From an uncultured Victivallis sp. (lineage in GTDB: Bacteria; Verrucomicrobiota; Lentisphaeria; Victivallales; Victivallaceae), in NCBI RefSeq assembly GCF_944391105.1, contig NZ_CALXSK010000042.1, positions 1-38,194 on the forward strand: a DNA stretch of 38,194 bases. Direction: 5' to 3'. The notes below the pieces were generated by a model that saw only the letters and a program-made list of their open reading frames with translations, was not told the DNA's origin and made no database searches. Numbering within the stretch: position 1 is the first letter of the stretch; each line of letters opens with the position of its first letter. Positions 17,059-25,393 of the stretch are shown here, in pieces. The position numbers were made by a program, and so were the translations under genes.

Positions 17059-17615
17059 AGGAGTTTCCGGCCGTCCCGGAACGCCGTGCCGACCACCTCG
17101 CCGAGCTTCCGGTATCGATGGTTGACCGGATCGAAGGTGATCGGTTCAAACTTCGACGGGTCGATTTTTCCGTCTGAATCCAGAATCCGTTCATCGGCGC
17201 TGACGTTCACGATTTCTCCAACCGTGCATCCGGTTTCCGGATCGTAACTCACAAGTCGACATTCGAGCGTCATGGGAAGCTCGTCGATCACGGGAGCGTC
17301 GACCAACTCCGCCCGGTGTGAATGAAACCCGGCTTTCCCGAGTTTGTCCGGTTCATTTTTTCCGGAGACGAGTCCGACGAAATCACACTCCACCACGTGC
17401 GCCGCATCACCGACGCTGACAGTGAAGACCCGTTTCGCGAGCAGATTCTTCGCGGTCTGATGGCCAGGATCGATGCAGACGCCGATCTGGTTGGTGTCGT
17501 GAATTCCACCCCAGGCAGCGTTCATCGCATCGGGAGTCCCCGCTTCGTCATAGGTTCCGACAATCAGAACCGGCATCGGATAAAGCCATGTCTGCACACC
17601 GAAATTTTTTCTCAT
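17055..17615 (-). CDS. Flavin reductase-like FMN-binding protein
   Basis: This 186-residue cytoplasmic protein belongs to the flavin reductase/DIM6-NTAB split-barrel family that binds FMN. Recognisable pieces are PMPVLIVGTYDEAGTPDAMNAAWGG at the N-terminus, the central CIDPGHQTAKNLLAKRVFTVSV, and a late FDPVNHRYRKLGEVVG. Family members reduce flavin with NAD(P)H or act as flavoprotein oxidoreductases. Its placement is unusual: it overlaps umuD upstream and umuC downstream by four bases each (ATGA at both junctions), so all three proteins should be made together. Why a redox protein sits inside the SOS mutasome operon is unknown; supplying reduced flavin or sensing redox state under DNA damage are guesses. 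Confidence 0.88.
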   Translation of the reverse strand: MRKNFGVQTWLYPMPVLIVGTYDEAGTPDAMNAAWGGIHDTNQIGVCIDPGHQTAKNLLAKRVFTVSVGDAAHVVECDFVGLVSGKNEPDKLGKAGFHSHRAELVDAPVIDELPMTLECRLVSYDPETGCTVGEIVNVSADERILDSDGKIDPSKFEPITFDPVNHRYRKLGEVVGTAFRDGRKLL

Positions 17616-18043
17616 TTCTGATTTCCTTTCCCGCTGTTGATTTTCACGAACTGATGAATGACCGCGGTCACGACACCGAAGATTTTGAGTTCCATCCCCT
17701 CGGAGAAGGTGATCGGTTTGTATTTCCGGTTGGCGGCCTCAAGATACCACTGTTCGCCGTCAGTCCGCAGGAATTTGACCGTGAACTCGTTATCGACACA
17801 GGCGATGACGATCGACCCCTCCCCCGCATGGAGGCTGCGGTCAACCACAAGAATGTCGCCGGAGCGGATTCCCGCACCGGTCATCGAGTCTCCCGCCGCG
17901 CGGACAAAGAAGGTCGCCGCCGGACGATGCACGAGCAACTCATTCAGATCCAGCGGTGACTCCACATACTGTTCCGCAGGCGACGGGAATCCCGCCGCAA
18001 CGGGCGAACTCATCAAAGGCGGCTTATCGTTTTCCCCGGTCAT
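17612..18043 (-). CDS. umuD: UmuD-like S24 self-cleaving mutasome subunit
   Basis: UmuD is cleaved with RecA help to UmuD', which activates UmuC. The 143-residue protein has an Ala-Gly cleavage site (A17-G18, in VAAGFPSPAEQY), the catalytic serine S53 (GDSMTGAG) and the lysine K90 (TVKFLR). The spacing from cleavage site to serine is the same as in E. coli UmuD, and there is no LexA DNA-binding domain. Start ATG 18043 is chosen because AAGGAG lies about nine bases upstream; a longer frame to 18130 lacks a site and adds unrelated residues. It is the first gene of the umuD-flavin reductase-umuC operon. A TGG-TATATT extended -10 lies at 18069-18077 on the minus strand. Confidence 0.93.
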   Translation of the reverse strand: MTGENDKPPLMSSPVAAGFPSPAEQYVESPLDLNELLVHRPAATFFVRAAGDSMTGAGIRSGDILVVDRSLHAGEGSIVIACVDNEFTVKFLRTDGEQWYLEAANRKYKPITFSEGMELKIFGVVTAVIHQFVKINSGKGNQK

Positions 18044-18068
18044 GGTCCTATTCTCCTTTTTCGCAGAT

Positions 18069-18077
18069 AATATACCA
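18069..18077 (-). promoter_or_regulatory. Extended -10 of the umuD operon
   Basis: On the minus strand TGG-TATATT sits about 26 bases before ATG 18043. The same extended -10 form (TG-n-TATATT) occurs upstream of the genes at 14889 and 35540. No good -35 is visible. A 19-bp palindrome GAACA-N9-TGTTC (18194-18212) lies further upstream. Confidence 0.4.
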
Positions 18078-18315
18078 TGATTCCGGCAAAATAAAACCCG
18101 GGAAGCGGCTACGCCGAAAAAATCCGGCATGTTGCAGTGACTCCGCGTTCCCGGTTCTCAAGAGAAATCAGATAAAATATCCCGTACCGATGAGAACAGC
18201 CTGAGCATGTTCGCCATCTCCCGTTTCTGTGAAGCAAACCGTCATCGTCTCCACCGGGTCACGGTCACGGTTCGCCCCGGCATACTGAACCGCCCCCCCC
18301 GGCGATACCCCCCTT

Positions 18316-18882
18316 TCAATTTCCGTCGCCGGCTGTCATCGCCTTTTCCAGATCGGCCAGGCGATAGACCAGCGCATAGCGGTAAAGACCGGTATCGTCA
18401 TCGAGGCTTTTTTCCACCATCCGGTTTCTGAGGCGGAAATTGGCCGGGAGCTCCGGATATTTTTTCCGCAGCAGGTCGGCCGCACGCAACATGGCGGTGC
18501 CCTCCAGATACCGGAGTTTCTCCCGATTGGTATCGATGACGACAATCACAAACACAAGAGAGTCATGCTCGTATACGCCCTGTTGGGTGACAGCCGGACT
18601 GGATGCATAAATTTTGCGGGCTTCTGCGTACTGCCTTTCCGGATTTCCCCGATAAGTCGGCGTAAACAAAACTGGCTCAGGAGGAGCCGGAAGCTCAGGA
18701 CGCTCAGGAGGAGCCGGAAGCACAGGACGCTCAGGAGGAGCCGGAACACTCGACGGCGGCTCCGTCATCGCGGACTTAACCTCTCTGTTTTCGCAGGATG
18801 CCGGTTCTTTCTCGCTCCGGTCAATACTCGCACAGCCCGTCAGCAGCACACAACACCCCAGAGCCGACAGCAGAAACTTCAT
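18316..18882 (-). CDS. Lipoprotein with Pro-rich tandem repeat, unknown
   Basis: This 188-residue lipoprotein has a signal peptide ending in the lipobox LLTGC (C17). Residues about 45-72 form a proline-rich linker of three 9-residue units (PAPPERPVL type, encoded by a 27-bp DNA repeat). Such a linker often spans peptidoglycan. The C-terminal domain (about 75-188: NPERQYAEARKIYA..., FVIVVIDTNREKLRYLEG..., YRYALVYRLADLEKAM) is not recognised. It is the last of five leftward genes for exported proteins. A terminator-like hairpin at 18895-18925 separates it from the preceding gene, and its Shine-Dalgarno GAGGAGG can pair with that hairpin's arm. Confidence 0.8.
   Translation of the reverse strand: MKFLLSALGCCVLLTGCASIDRSEKEPASCENREVKSAMTEPPSSVPAPPERPVLPAPPERPELPAPPEPVLFTPTYRGNPERQYAEARKIYASSPAVTQQGVYEHDSLVFVIVVIDTNREKLRYLEGTAMLRAADLLRKKYPELPANFRLRNRMVEKSLDDDTGLYRYALVYRLADLEKAMTAGDGN
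18676..18746. repeat. 27-bp tandem repeat in lipoprotein gene
   Basis: CTCAGGAGGAGCCGGAA recurs at 18676, 18703 and 18730 (27-bp period, nine codons). It encodes the Pro-rich PAPPE repeats of the lipoprotein and could vary in copy number between strains. Confidence 0.85.
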
Positions 18883-18894
18883 GGGAACCTCCTC

Positions 18895-18925
18895 AAAAAG
18901 GGGAGGAGAATGAAATCCCCTCCCC
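18895..18925 (-). terminator. Intrinsic terminator overlapping an SD-sequestering hairpin
   Basis: On the minus strand GGGGAGG (18925-18919) pairs with CCTCCCC (18906-18900), followed by TTTTT (18899-18895). This is a terminator after the coiled-coil protein gene. The same 3' arm (CTCCTC, 18908-18903) can instead pair with GAGGAG (18894-18889), the ribosome-binding site of the next lipoprotein gene. Confidence 0.6.
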
Positions 18926-18947
18926 CGGTGTTTTTACCATAATTCGA

Positions 18948-20675
18948 TCAGAAGTCGTCACTGACGTCAACGTCTCCGCTGAACGTTCCGGATGTGGACT
19001 GCTTCTTCCGGGCCGGAGCCTTCGAATTTCCACGATTGATGATGTTGGTTCCCCTCACCGGTTTCTTCACCGCCTCGCGAGCCTCCACTTCATCATCGAC
19101 CGCTTTTTTCTGCTCATTGTACCCTTTCTGGAAATCCTCCGGACGGTTTTCGGATGCCTTGACCGCAGCCTGATTGGCGGCATCACGACCGCGTTCGACC
19201 GTCTGATAACGGTTATCCATCACCTTCGTGGCATAGTTGATCTTCTCAATCTCCAGCGCGGCTTTGGCGGCATTGGGATTGATTCCGTACACCGCAACAT
19301 AGATCGTGCTTCCGGTGATCGGGTGGACCACTTCGTCACTGTACAGCTTCTGCATACCGCGGATCTTCTTCTTGCTGAAGGACTGGGTCAGTTTTTCCGC
19401 ATAACTTTCCGCGACAACATCGCGCTGCACTTCATCATTACCGCGGCTCTCGAGCGCACTCTGAGCCATCTTATAGCTTTCCACATCGGCCCACAGACAG
19501 AAAGCCGCCATCTGCTGGGCATACATTTCCGCGATCCCCTTGTTTCTCCGGCGGGCGCTCGACGAGAGATCATCATCGTAAGCACGGGCGGTCACGCCGA
19601 GGAACCAGCGATTGCCCTTCGCATCGACATATTGACGAGGACCGATCATCGTTGCGGGATTCTGGTCTTCCAGCCAGTCCTGCACACTTTTCCCGTTCGG
19701 ATTCGGTTTGATGTGGAACTCCTCTCCGGTCACGGTAGCCCGGGCCGCACGCTCCAGCGCATAGCTCCAGCACAACATCACGGCAACCTGATAATTGCCC
19801 GAGTCCTTGTCCCAGGATTCAGTCTGCATGATTACTGAAGAGCCATAGAGCGGCATTCTGGCCAGTGATTCAACGGCACTTTCCTGACGCTCCCGAACCT
19901 CTTCCTGCATGGCTTCGGCTTTTTCCGTCAGCTCGGCATATTTCTTCTGCGCGACCTCAAACTCATTTTTGGCCGCTTCGTACCGGGCCTGAGCTGCTTT
20001 GTCACGCGAATCGGGATCATATTCCGCGTCCAGCTTCTTGATCGCTGCGGCCATCAGATCGTTCAGACGATCACCGAAGGTGGTGCCGCGAAGCACATCA
20101 GCCTCGGCTTTGTCCACCTGCTCCAGCATGGAAACCAGAATCTCCTTCTGCCGGGCGAGTTCCACATTGAGTTTTTCACGCTCAGCACCCAGCGCCTTGT
20201 TGACGTCGGTCCCCGGCATATTGACCAGGTCAATCGCGGACATCTCCTGATTGATGGTCTGAATAATCGCAACCTTCGCCGTCAAAACCGCTTTCTTGGC
20301 GGCCATTTCACGCTTGATGAAGAAGGAGGAGTCAGTGGCGGGATCGGCGGTCTTGAACTCGGCAGACTCAATAACGATCGTACGCTTTTTGTCTTCATCC
20401 CACCCCTCGCTCCACTTCTTTTTCTTGGCGAGCTGCCTCAAAACCTGTCTGGCATTTCTGAATTTCGGCTCCGCGGGAGCCGGCTCACTTTCCTGAGCCT
20501 CACGAACCGCTTCCACACCGCCGTCCGTCACTTCCTGCGGCGGCATCTCCTCGGACTGTGCGGAGCTCTCGACCTCGGCGCTCTCCTCTTCGACTTCCTG
20601 TGCAGGAACCGGCAGCGGCGCGCCGAACGCCAATCCGATGCCGATCAGAGGAATGATCCATCTTTTGTGTTCCAT
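18948..20675 (-). CDS. Exported coiled-coil protein, unknown
   Basis: This 575-residue protein has a signal peptide (MEHKRWIIPLIGIGLAFGAPLPVPAQE), a Glu-rich low-complexity segment to about residue 70, and long charged helices (about 140-275) of coiled-coil character. A globular part follows (about 275-500, with LYGSSVIMQTESWDKDSGNYQVAVMLCWS and a later GSTIYVAVYGINP strand). The C-terminus is a Lys/Ser/Asp-rich tail. No catalytic motif is seen. The repeated bulky strands resemble those of the FlgT-like protein encoded next to it, suggesting a common envelope complex. ATG 20675 is preceded by AGGAG with normal spacing. It lies 26 bases downstream of the FlgT-like gene, within an apparent operon, and is followed by a terminator. 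Confidence 0.8.
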   Translation of the reverse strand: MEHKRWIIPLIGIGLAFGAPLPVPAQEVEEESAEVESSAQSEEMPPQEVTDGGVEAVREAQESEPAPAEPKFRNARQVLRQLAKKKKWSEGWDEDKKRTIVIESAEFKTADPATDSSFFIKREMAAKKAVLTAKVAIIQTINQEMSAIDLVNMPGTDVNKALGAEREKLNVELARQKEILVSMLEQVDKAEADVLRGTTFGDRLNDLMAAAIKKLDAEYDPDSRDKAAQARYEAAKNEFEVAQKKYAELTEKAEAMQEEVRERQESAVESLARMPLYGSSVIMQTESWDKDSGNYQVAVMLCWSYALERAARATVTGEEFHIKPNPNGKSVQDWLEDQNPATMIGPRQYVDAKGNRWFLGVTARAYDDDLSSSARRRNKGIAEMYAQQMAAFCLWADVESYKMAQSALESRGNDEVQRDVVAESYAEKLTQSFSKKKIRGMQKLYSDEVVHPITGSTIYVAVYGINPNAAKAALEIEKINYATKVMDNRYQTVERGRDAANQAAVKASENRPEDFQKGYNEQKKAVDDEVEAREAVKKPVRGTNIINRGNSKAPARKKQSTSGTFSGDVDVSDDF

Positions 20676-20701
20676 TGTAGTTCTCCTTTGTTGTTGAAAG
20701 G

Positions 20702-22162
20702 TTAATAGGCCATTTGCAGCCGGTTGGTTTCCACTGCGACAATGGACGGGATCCAGCTCTTTTGCGGAATCTCTTTCTGCAACCGGAATCTCAGCGCGTC
20801 TGCAAGATCCTCCATCTTCCCCTGGTAATCCGCAGAGATGGTCACGGTCTGGGAGACCGCATCGATCCTGCGATTCACGTTGCTGCAGCCGGGCACCATC
20901 TCAAGCGCCTTGCAGAGCAGCTCCAGCGCTTCCGCGTAAGCGGCGGAATAGTTGTCGATCACCACCGTGACCTCCCGCCCGGAAGAAGCCATCTGCCCGA
21001 TCATCCGGTTCAACTCCTTGTGGAGCGGTTCCCGGATCTGGGCGAACGCCTTCTCCGTCGCAATCTCCTTCTGCCGTTCACCGGAAGCGTGAAATACCGC
21101 GGCCCGGCGCGGATCGTTCTTCTGCGACAACAGCTCCCGCCCGGTATTCGCATCGCTGATCCGAATCCACAAACTCAGCTGAATCCCGCTCACACCGCTG
21201 GCCGGATGACGGAGCTGCCGATAATCCCCGATCGCATCGATCAGATAATCCGCCTTGCTCTCATCCGGAGAAAGTTTCAGCCCGAGCCCGACAAAAAATT
21301 TGGCGAAGGTCTGATAGAGATCCTGATTGTCGCAGCGGAGGCAGAACACCGGGTCGCCGAACGATTTCAAATATGCGCTGTACGACTCCAGCAACTTGTC
21401 CTTCGCAACCCGGGCGTAGATCGCGGTGCGGTAACACCCCTCGCCAGGGCCTTCCTCAATAACCCGATACTCTTCCACAAAACCGGCGGCATGCGCAAAA
21501 ATCCGCGAACGAGCCCTCTCATTGTCCTGGACCTGCGTATTCGCCGCAAGCGATGTGCCCAGCACCTGCTCGACCGCCGAACGCAACGCCGACTGCAGAG
21601 ATTGCTGCTTCGCCAGATCAAGCCGCCCCTCAACCACATACGCAACACCGATGGCAGAAACCGTATCAGGAGGCGCTTTCGCGATCTGCTCCTGCAGCTT
21701 GCGGGAGAGATCCATTGTGCGGCTGGTCACAAAACAGACCGCCCGAATCCCTTTTTCCGTTCTCTGAATGTCATACAGCGAAACACCGCGCAGAAACTGG
21801 TTTACGTTAACCGAAGTCATCGACTCGTAAAATTCCCGGCTCTCGGTCTTCCCGTTGACATCCTCCACCCTCGTTTCCACGCGATCGCTGGCGGAAACCT
21901 CCTGGCCGATGAAAGCGGCGATCTCCTTTTTCCCCTGCGCCAGCGCAAGTTCCGAGGCCTCTGCATTGGAAATTTTCCCATCGAGTTCCAGATCGACCAA
22001 CACAATGACATAGGCTCCGAACTCCTCGGAAACCCCGCCCGCGCAGGTCTGTCCGTCCTCCTGCATCTGTTTTACGCAGGCGCGCACATCAAAAGACGCC
22101 TCCGCCGCGCAGAGCACTGCTCCCGCCAGAAACACTCCCAGCCATGCGATCAACTTGAACAT
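20702..22162 (-). CDS. Exported FlgT-like protein, unknown
   Basis: This 486-residue protein carries a signal peptide (MFKLIAWLGVFLAGAVLCAAEA). Its middle part (about 170-290) shows a pattern seen in FlgT/LPP20-type outer-membrane accessory proteins: AIGVAYVVEGRLDLAKQQSLQSAL..., a gap, then VEEYRVIEEGPGEGCYRTAIYARV. Residues about 300-375 look like a second alpha/beta domain (ADYLIDAIGDYR...). This assignment rests on motif resemblance only. Its ATG overlaps the last base of the CsgG-like lipoprotein's TGA, so the two are translationally coupled. Role unknown; an envelope complex with its neighbours is the best inference. Confidence 0.7.
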   Translation of the reverse strand: MFKLIAWLGVFLAGAVLCAAEASFDVRACVKQMQEDGQTCAGGVSEEFGAYVIVLVDLELDGKISNAEASELALAQGKKEIAAFIGQEVSASDRVETRVEDVNGKTESREFYESMTSVNVNQFLRGVSLYDIQRTEKGIRAVCFVTSRTMDLSRKLQEQIAKAPPDTVSAIGVAYVVEGRLDLAKQQSLQSALRSAVEQVLGTSLAANTQVQDNERARSRIFAHAAGFVEEYRVIEEGPGEGCYRTAIYARVAKDKLLESYSAYLKSFGDPVFCLRCDNQDLYQTFAKFFVGLGLKLSPDESKADYLIDAIGDYRQLRHPASGVSGIQLSLWIRISDANTGRELLSQKNDPRRAAVFHASGERQKEIATEKAFAQIREPLHKELNRMIGQMASSGREVTVVIDNYSAAYAEALELLCKALEMVPGCSNVNRRIDAVSQTVTISADYQGKMEDLADALRFRLQKEIPQKSWIPSIVAVETNRLQMAY

Positions 22163-23211
22163 CAGCGAGCTCTCATGCTTTCATCGAAACTGTCTTTATA
22201 CTGATTTTCCCACTCCGGCGGAGTGGCCATCCCGATTCCGACGGCGTAGAGTTTGTTGTTTTTCAGCCAATTACGATCTTCCCGAATCTCTTCGATGATC
22301 GGTTCGGCATCCTCGTCGTCGTCATTCCACTGCATGATCTTCAAGCTGCTGGTCAAATCGGAGGGGGAGGCCACCGCACGAGCCACCGGCACATCCACCC
22401 CGGAGACCGACGCATAGACCGTCATAACCATATCTTTGCCCACACCGTGCTCAAACCCCTTGTCCAGGGTCATGCGGGTGCTGAGCATACCGGTGATCTG
22501 TCCCCCCACCGGATAGTAGTTGCCGAGCTTGTTGGCGGCGACCGCAATCGCTTTCATCGCGGCATTGTAAATCGCCTGTTTTTCATCCTCCTCGCTGTAA
22601 CCCCCGACACGGCGGCCGCCGAGACCGAATTTGACCGCCCGGGCGGTGCGGCCCGTGGCCTTCTCCGCGAATTTCACCTCGCCGGTCCGGATGTCTTCAC
22701 AGTTGAAATCGCACTCCACCTCGTAGATCAGCAGGTCGTCGTACTTGCGTTCCGTCTTTTCCTTGCTGACGGTGATCGAGGCGCTGAGAATCAGATCCAT
22801 CTCCCTCGGATTCTTGTCGGGAACTTTCGCCTCGCCGACGTCCGCAAGCGACTGAAACAGAACCACTCCCCCGCGGTTGTGCGCCGAGAAAACCGAAAAA
22901 CGTTTCAGCTTCGCCATCTCCGTCTGAAGCCGGGCACTCAAGGTCTGCACAACGTTCGGAGAAATCTCGCCGGCCTTCACCCCGATGTCATTGACCGCCA
23001 CTCCGAGCAGCAGCTTTCTGAAATTGTTTTTATTGTAGTTGGCAGGAAGCGTAATCGGCTGATCCTTCACCTGTTCGTACGAATAAGTCGCATGAGTCGG
23101 GTCCAGAGCGATATCATCCGAGGAACAACCTGCAACCAGAATCGCGAGGGAACTTCCCAGACAGATCAAACCATATTTCAGATTTGATTTCTTGTAGATT
23201 CTATTCATCAT
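22162..23211 (-). CDS. CsgG-like outer-membrane lipoprotein
   Basis: This 349-residue lipoprotein has the lipobox LVAGC (C29). Its core (about 65-245) shows the CsgG/LpoB-like layout: LLLGVAVNDIGVKAGEISPNV, a helix with QTLSARLQTEMAKLKRFSVFS, strands with LILSASITVSKEKTERKYDDLLIYEVECDF, and a final helix AIYNAAMKAIAVAANKLGNYYP. CsgG-family proteins form outer-membrane pores or bind envelope enzymes. A C-terminal SH3-like segment follows (GMLSTRMTLDKGFEHGVGKDMVMTVY). No strong Shine-Dalgarno precedes ATG 23211; ATG 23208 is equally possible. It is coupled to the FlgT-like gene downstream. Confidence 0.7.
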   Translation of the reverse strand: MMNRIYKKSNLKYGLICLGSSLAILVAGCSSDDIALDPTHATYSYEQVKDQPITLPANYNKNNFRKLLLGVAVNDIGVKAGEISPNVVQTLSARLQTEMAKLKRFSVFSAHNRGGVVLFQSLADVGEAKVPDKNPREMDLILSASITVSKEKTERKYDDLLIYEVECDFNCEDIRTGEVKFAEKATGRTARAVKFGLGGRRVGGYSEEDEKQAIYNAAMKAIAVAANKLGNYYPVGGQITGMLSTRMTLDKGFEHGVGKDMVMTVYASVSGVDVPVARAVASPSDLTSSLKIMQWNDDDEDAEPIIEEIREDRNWLKNNKLYAVGIGMATPPEWENQYKDSFDESMRAR

Positions 23212-23298
23212 TCAACCGTTCTTAGTATTTCGCGAAAAAGAAAAACAATGCCGGCGGAGCGCGGAATTCAGATCCCGCGCCCCGAAACAAACCGGTCT

Positions 23299-23955
23299 TT
23301 ACTGCATGTGGCCTTCGAGATTCTTCGCCTGCTCGTAACGATACTGCAGGAACACCAGCGCTTCGCTGGTAAACTGCGCCTGCTCAACCACGTTCGCAGC
23401 GCTCTGGATTTTCTTCAGGATCGTGGCGTCGAATCCCGAGAACGAATTTTTCAGCGCCATAGCCTTATCCACACAGGAAGCGGCTTCAACGGCGAGCGGC
23501 GCAAGCTCCTTGAGCTTGTTTTCCGGCTGCAGCGCCATCACGGCATTGTATCCGGCGATGATGCGCGGATACTCCTGTTCGCTTTCCGGCTTGCCCTCGT
23601 CGCGTTTTTTCGCTTCCGCAAGAACGATTTCCGCAGCCTGCGCCTCGGTCATGTTCTCATTGTTCTTGACCAGGTCCTCCACCTCATAAGTGAAGCCGAT
23701 GTAGGGGCGATACTCATTGTTGGCAGTCACATACTCGTCCAGATATTTGATCGTGGCGCCGTACAGCTTGGCGGAGGTGGCGGCAACAGCGTCGAGATTC
23801 TCATCCCCGGTGGTCACGGCGGTGGCGGCGGGACGCTCGTTGCAGAAACGCTCATACTGGGCATCCCAGTCACTGCGCGTATCGCCGGATGCACATCCGG
23901 CAACGAACATGGCGGTAGCGGCAAACATTCCGATGGCGACGAAAGAATTCTTCAT
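23299..23955 (-). CDS. Small helical lipoprotein, unknown
   Basis: This 218-residue lipoprotein (lipobox FVAGC, C21) has an entirely helical, Ala/Glu-rich mature part with no known motif. GGGAG lies just upstream of ATG 23955, so the start is secure. It is the first of the five leftward genes for exported proteins. The 87-bp gap to the CsgG-like gene contains a weak GC hairpin (23259-23280) with T-rich sequence beyond it on the minus strand, so read-through to the next gene may be partial. It may be the most abundant member of the set, though this cannot be tested here. Confidence 0.8.
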   Translation of the reverse strand: MKNSFVAIGMFAATAMFVAGCASGDTRSDWDAQYERFCNERPAATAVTTGDENLDAVAATSAKLYGATIKYLDEYVTANNEYRPYIGFTYEVEDLVKNNENMTEAQAAEIVLAEAKKRDEGKPESEQEYPRIIAGYNAVMALQPENKLKELAPLAVEAASCVDKAMALKNSFSGFDATILKKIQSAANVVEQAQFTSEALVFLQYRYEQAKNLEGHMQ

Positions 23956-24959
23956 TTTTCTCCCTTTTCCTATAGATTAACAATTTGAGCGTCCATTTAT
24001 CCTGGACACTCCTGACCTGCATTCTTCAAGCAATATTCCGCCCGGAAACGGCGGAACAAGGGGCAAGGGAGGCGATTCGGCCTCCTCCGCCAGCACGTGT
24101 CAACCAGTGAACATCACACTCCCGGTCTCTCCCATTGAAATCAATCGAATCTCCCGCCCCGTCACACATGCCGGAAGAGCGGAAAGAAGAACATTTCGAG
24201 ACAGCCGGAAAAAACGAACGGCCGGCACGGCCATGAAAACGGTTTGTCGAATCTTTGCGGAAATCGGATTCCTTCTGGAAAAGATTCGGCAGGGAGAATA
24301 TTTGCGTGCGCTCCACCCTCCCCTCTGCTCCGGGCCGGAAATTGCCGGGGAAAGACGGGAGGACGACTCAAACGCACGATCCGCATCGGAAGTCGGCTTC
24401 AATTTTATGGTGTCGGAAACGATTCGTTGCATCTGCAAACGCCCTCTAAAATTCTAAAAATTTTTCAGCGGAAAAACAACTGCCGAAATCCGAAAACACA
24501 TCATCGAATTACTATTAAATTACTGCATAAACAGGCGTTTTTCAAGTTTCATATTGAATTTTTTTTCAACAATGAGTTCTTTTTCGTCCGGAGGGGGTAA
24601 AACCTCCGGTCAGGCATGAAGCTGTCAAATAGCAGTCGCAATTTCCGGGCGTCCGAAGAGTCGGAACACTCCCCGCGTCATGGCGTGTTTCAGCCCGGAC
24701 ACGATTACTGCTTCAGCGCCCCGGCGGACCAGGCGGAATCGCGGTGCGCTTGACAAACCGGATTTCCCACTCGACCGGCTCAAGGGATACATCGCGGAAA
24801 TCATGCCGGATTCAGGCTTGAACAGTTCTGAAATCAGCATGGAGCCGAACTCGAAATGTGCGTCGTGACCTCTCCGACGTCCCTGCCGGAGCTTTCCGGG
24901 AAACCAATTGAACACATGTCTAGAAAAAGTGATATTTCATTTGAACGTGTTATGAAATC

Positions 24960-25310
24960 GAATCCACTCCATATCAATCAAACAGGAATTGCGGCGGGGT
25001 CGGCGTCTGCATGTTCGCGTCAGGCGCAGAGGATTGCCGGCGATCGCGGGCGGCACGGCGTCGAACATGCCGATGAGGAGCTCCGCGCATTTCACAACCC
25101 CGCACCGACCCAGACCGCGCTGAAAACGTCCCTCTCCATCGACAGCCCCGTCGACGCCATCAGGAGCGGGAATTTCAAGATCGTTCCTTCACCCGGTTTC
25201 CGCAGCGGGGAGACGTCCGGAACCTTTTCATCGCGAAAAGAAGAAAGCGGCATGCCCCCCGGCGAACCTGCCGGACCGTCATCCCGAAAACCGGACGTGA
25301 TCCATCCATT
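24960..25310 (-). pseudogene. Possible decayed LacI-family regulator, C-terminal part
   Basis: Translated on the minus strand in shifting frames, the stretch gives fragments resembling the end of a LacI-type regulator. They are a KVPDVS piece near 25225 (LacI proteins often have VPDDVS), then, across a frame change and a stop, CAELLIGMFDAVPP near 25050-25090. The latter resembles the AELLL helix near the C-terminus of such regulators. No N-terminal helix-turn-helix is found. The reading is weak and based on short motifs. Confidence 0.3.
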
Positions 25311-25364
25311 CATTCGAAAACACCAAAATATACGAATATTTTCAAGATTTTATTCGTTATCCTC

Positions 25365-25393
25365 TTGACTTTTGCTTCGATTTTATTCATAAT
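25365..25393 (+). promoter_or_regulatory. Orphan rightward promoter
   Basis: TTGACT (25365-25370) and CATAAT (25388-25393) are 17 bases apart. The decamer-like ATATACGAA occurs at 25329-25337 and again at 25393-25400, on either side of the promoter, as repressor sites often do. No clear gene follows: only a 37-codon frame (25511-25624) with AAAGGGG upstream, which is not recognised. The promoter may be left over from a lost gene. Confidence 0.4.

Noticed and set aside
18194..18212. GAACA-N9-TGTTC palindrome as a LexA (SOS) box for umuD
   Set aside because: It lies about 150 bp upstream of umuD, does not match the known LexA box types well, and the LexA site of this lineage is unknown to me. 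Kept only as a remark.
18798..19838. 346-codon rightward frame opposite the coiled-coil gene
   Set aside because: Antisense to a gene with a clear signal peptide, SD and operon context; its Leu/His/Ile-rich sequence has no family match.
20714..22204. 496-codon frame antisense to the FlgT-like gene
   Set aside because: Shadow of a signal-peptide-bearing gene on the other strand, with no domain and basic, His-rich composition.
24588..24609. CCGGAGG/CCTCCGG hairpin as a terminator
   Set aside because: No T-tract follows on either strand; the T-run lies before the stem on the plus strand.
24856..25368. 170-codon rightward frame as a gene
   Set aside because: No ribosome-binding site, Ser/Pro/Arg-rich without structure, and it overlaps motifs better read on the other strand.
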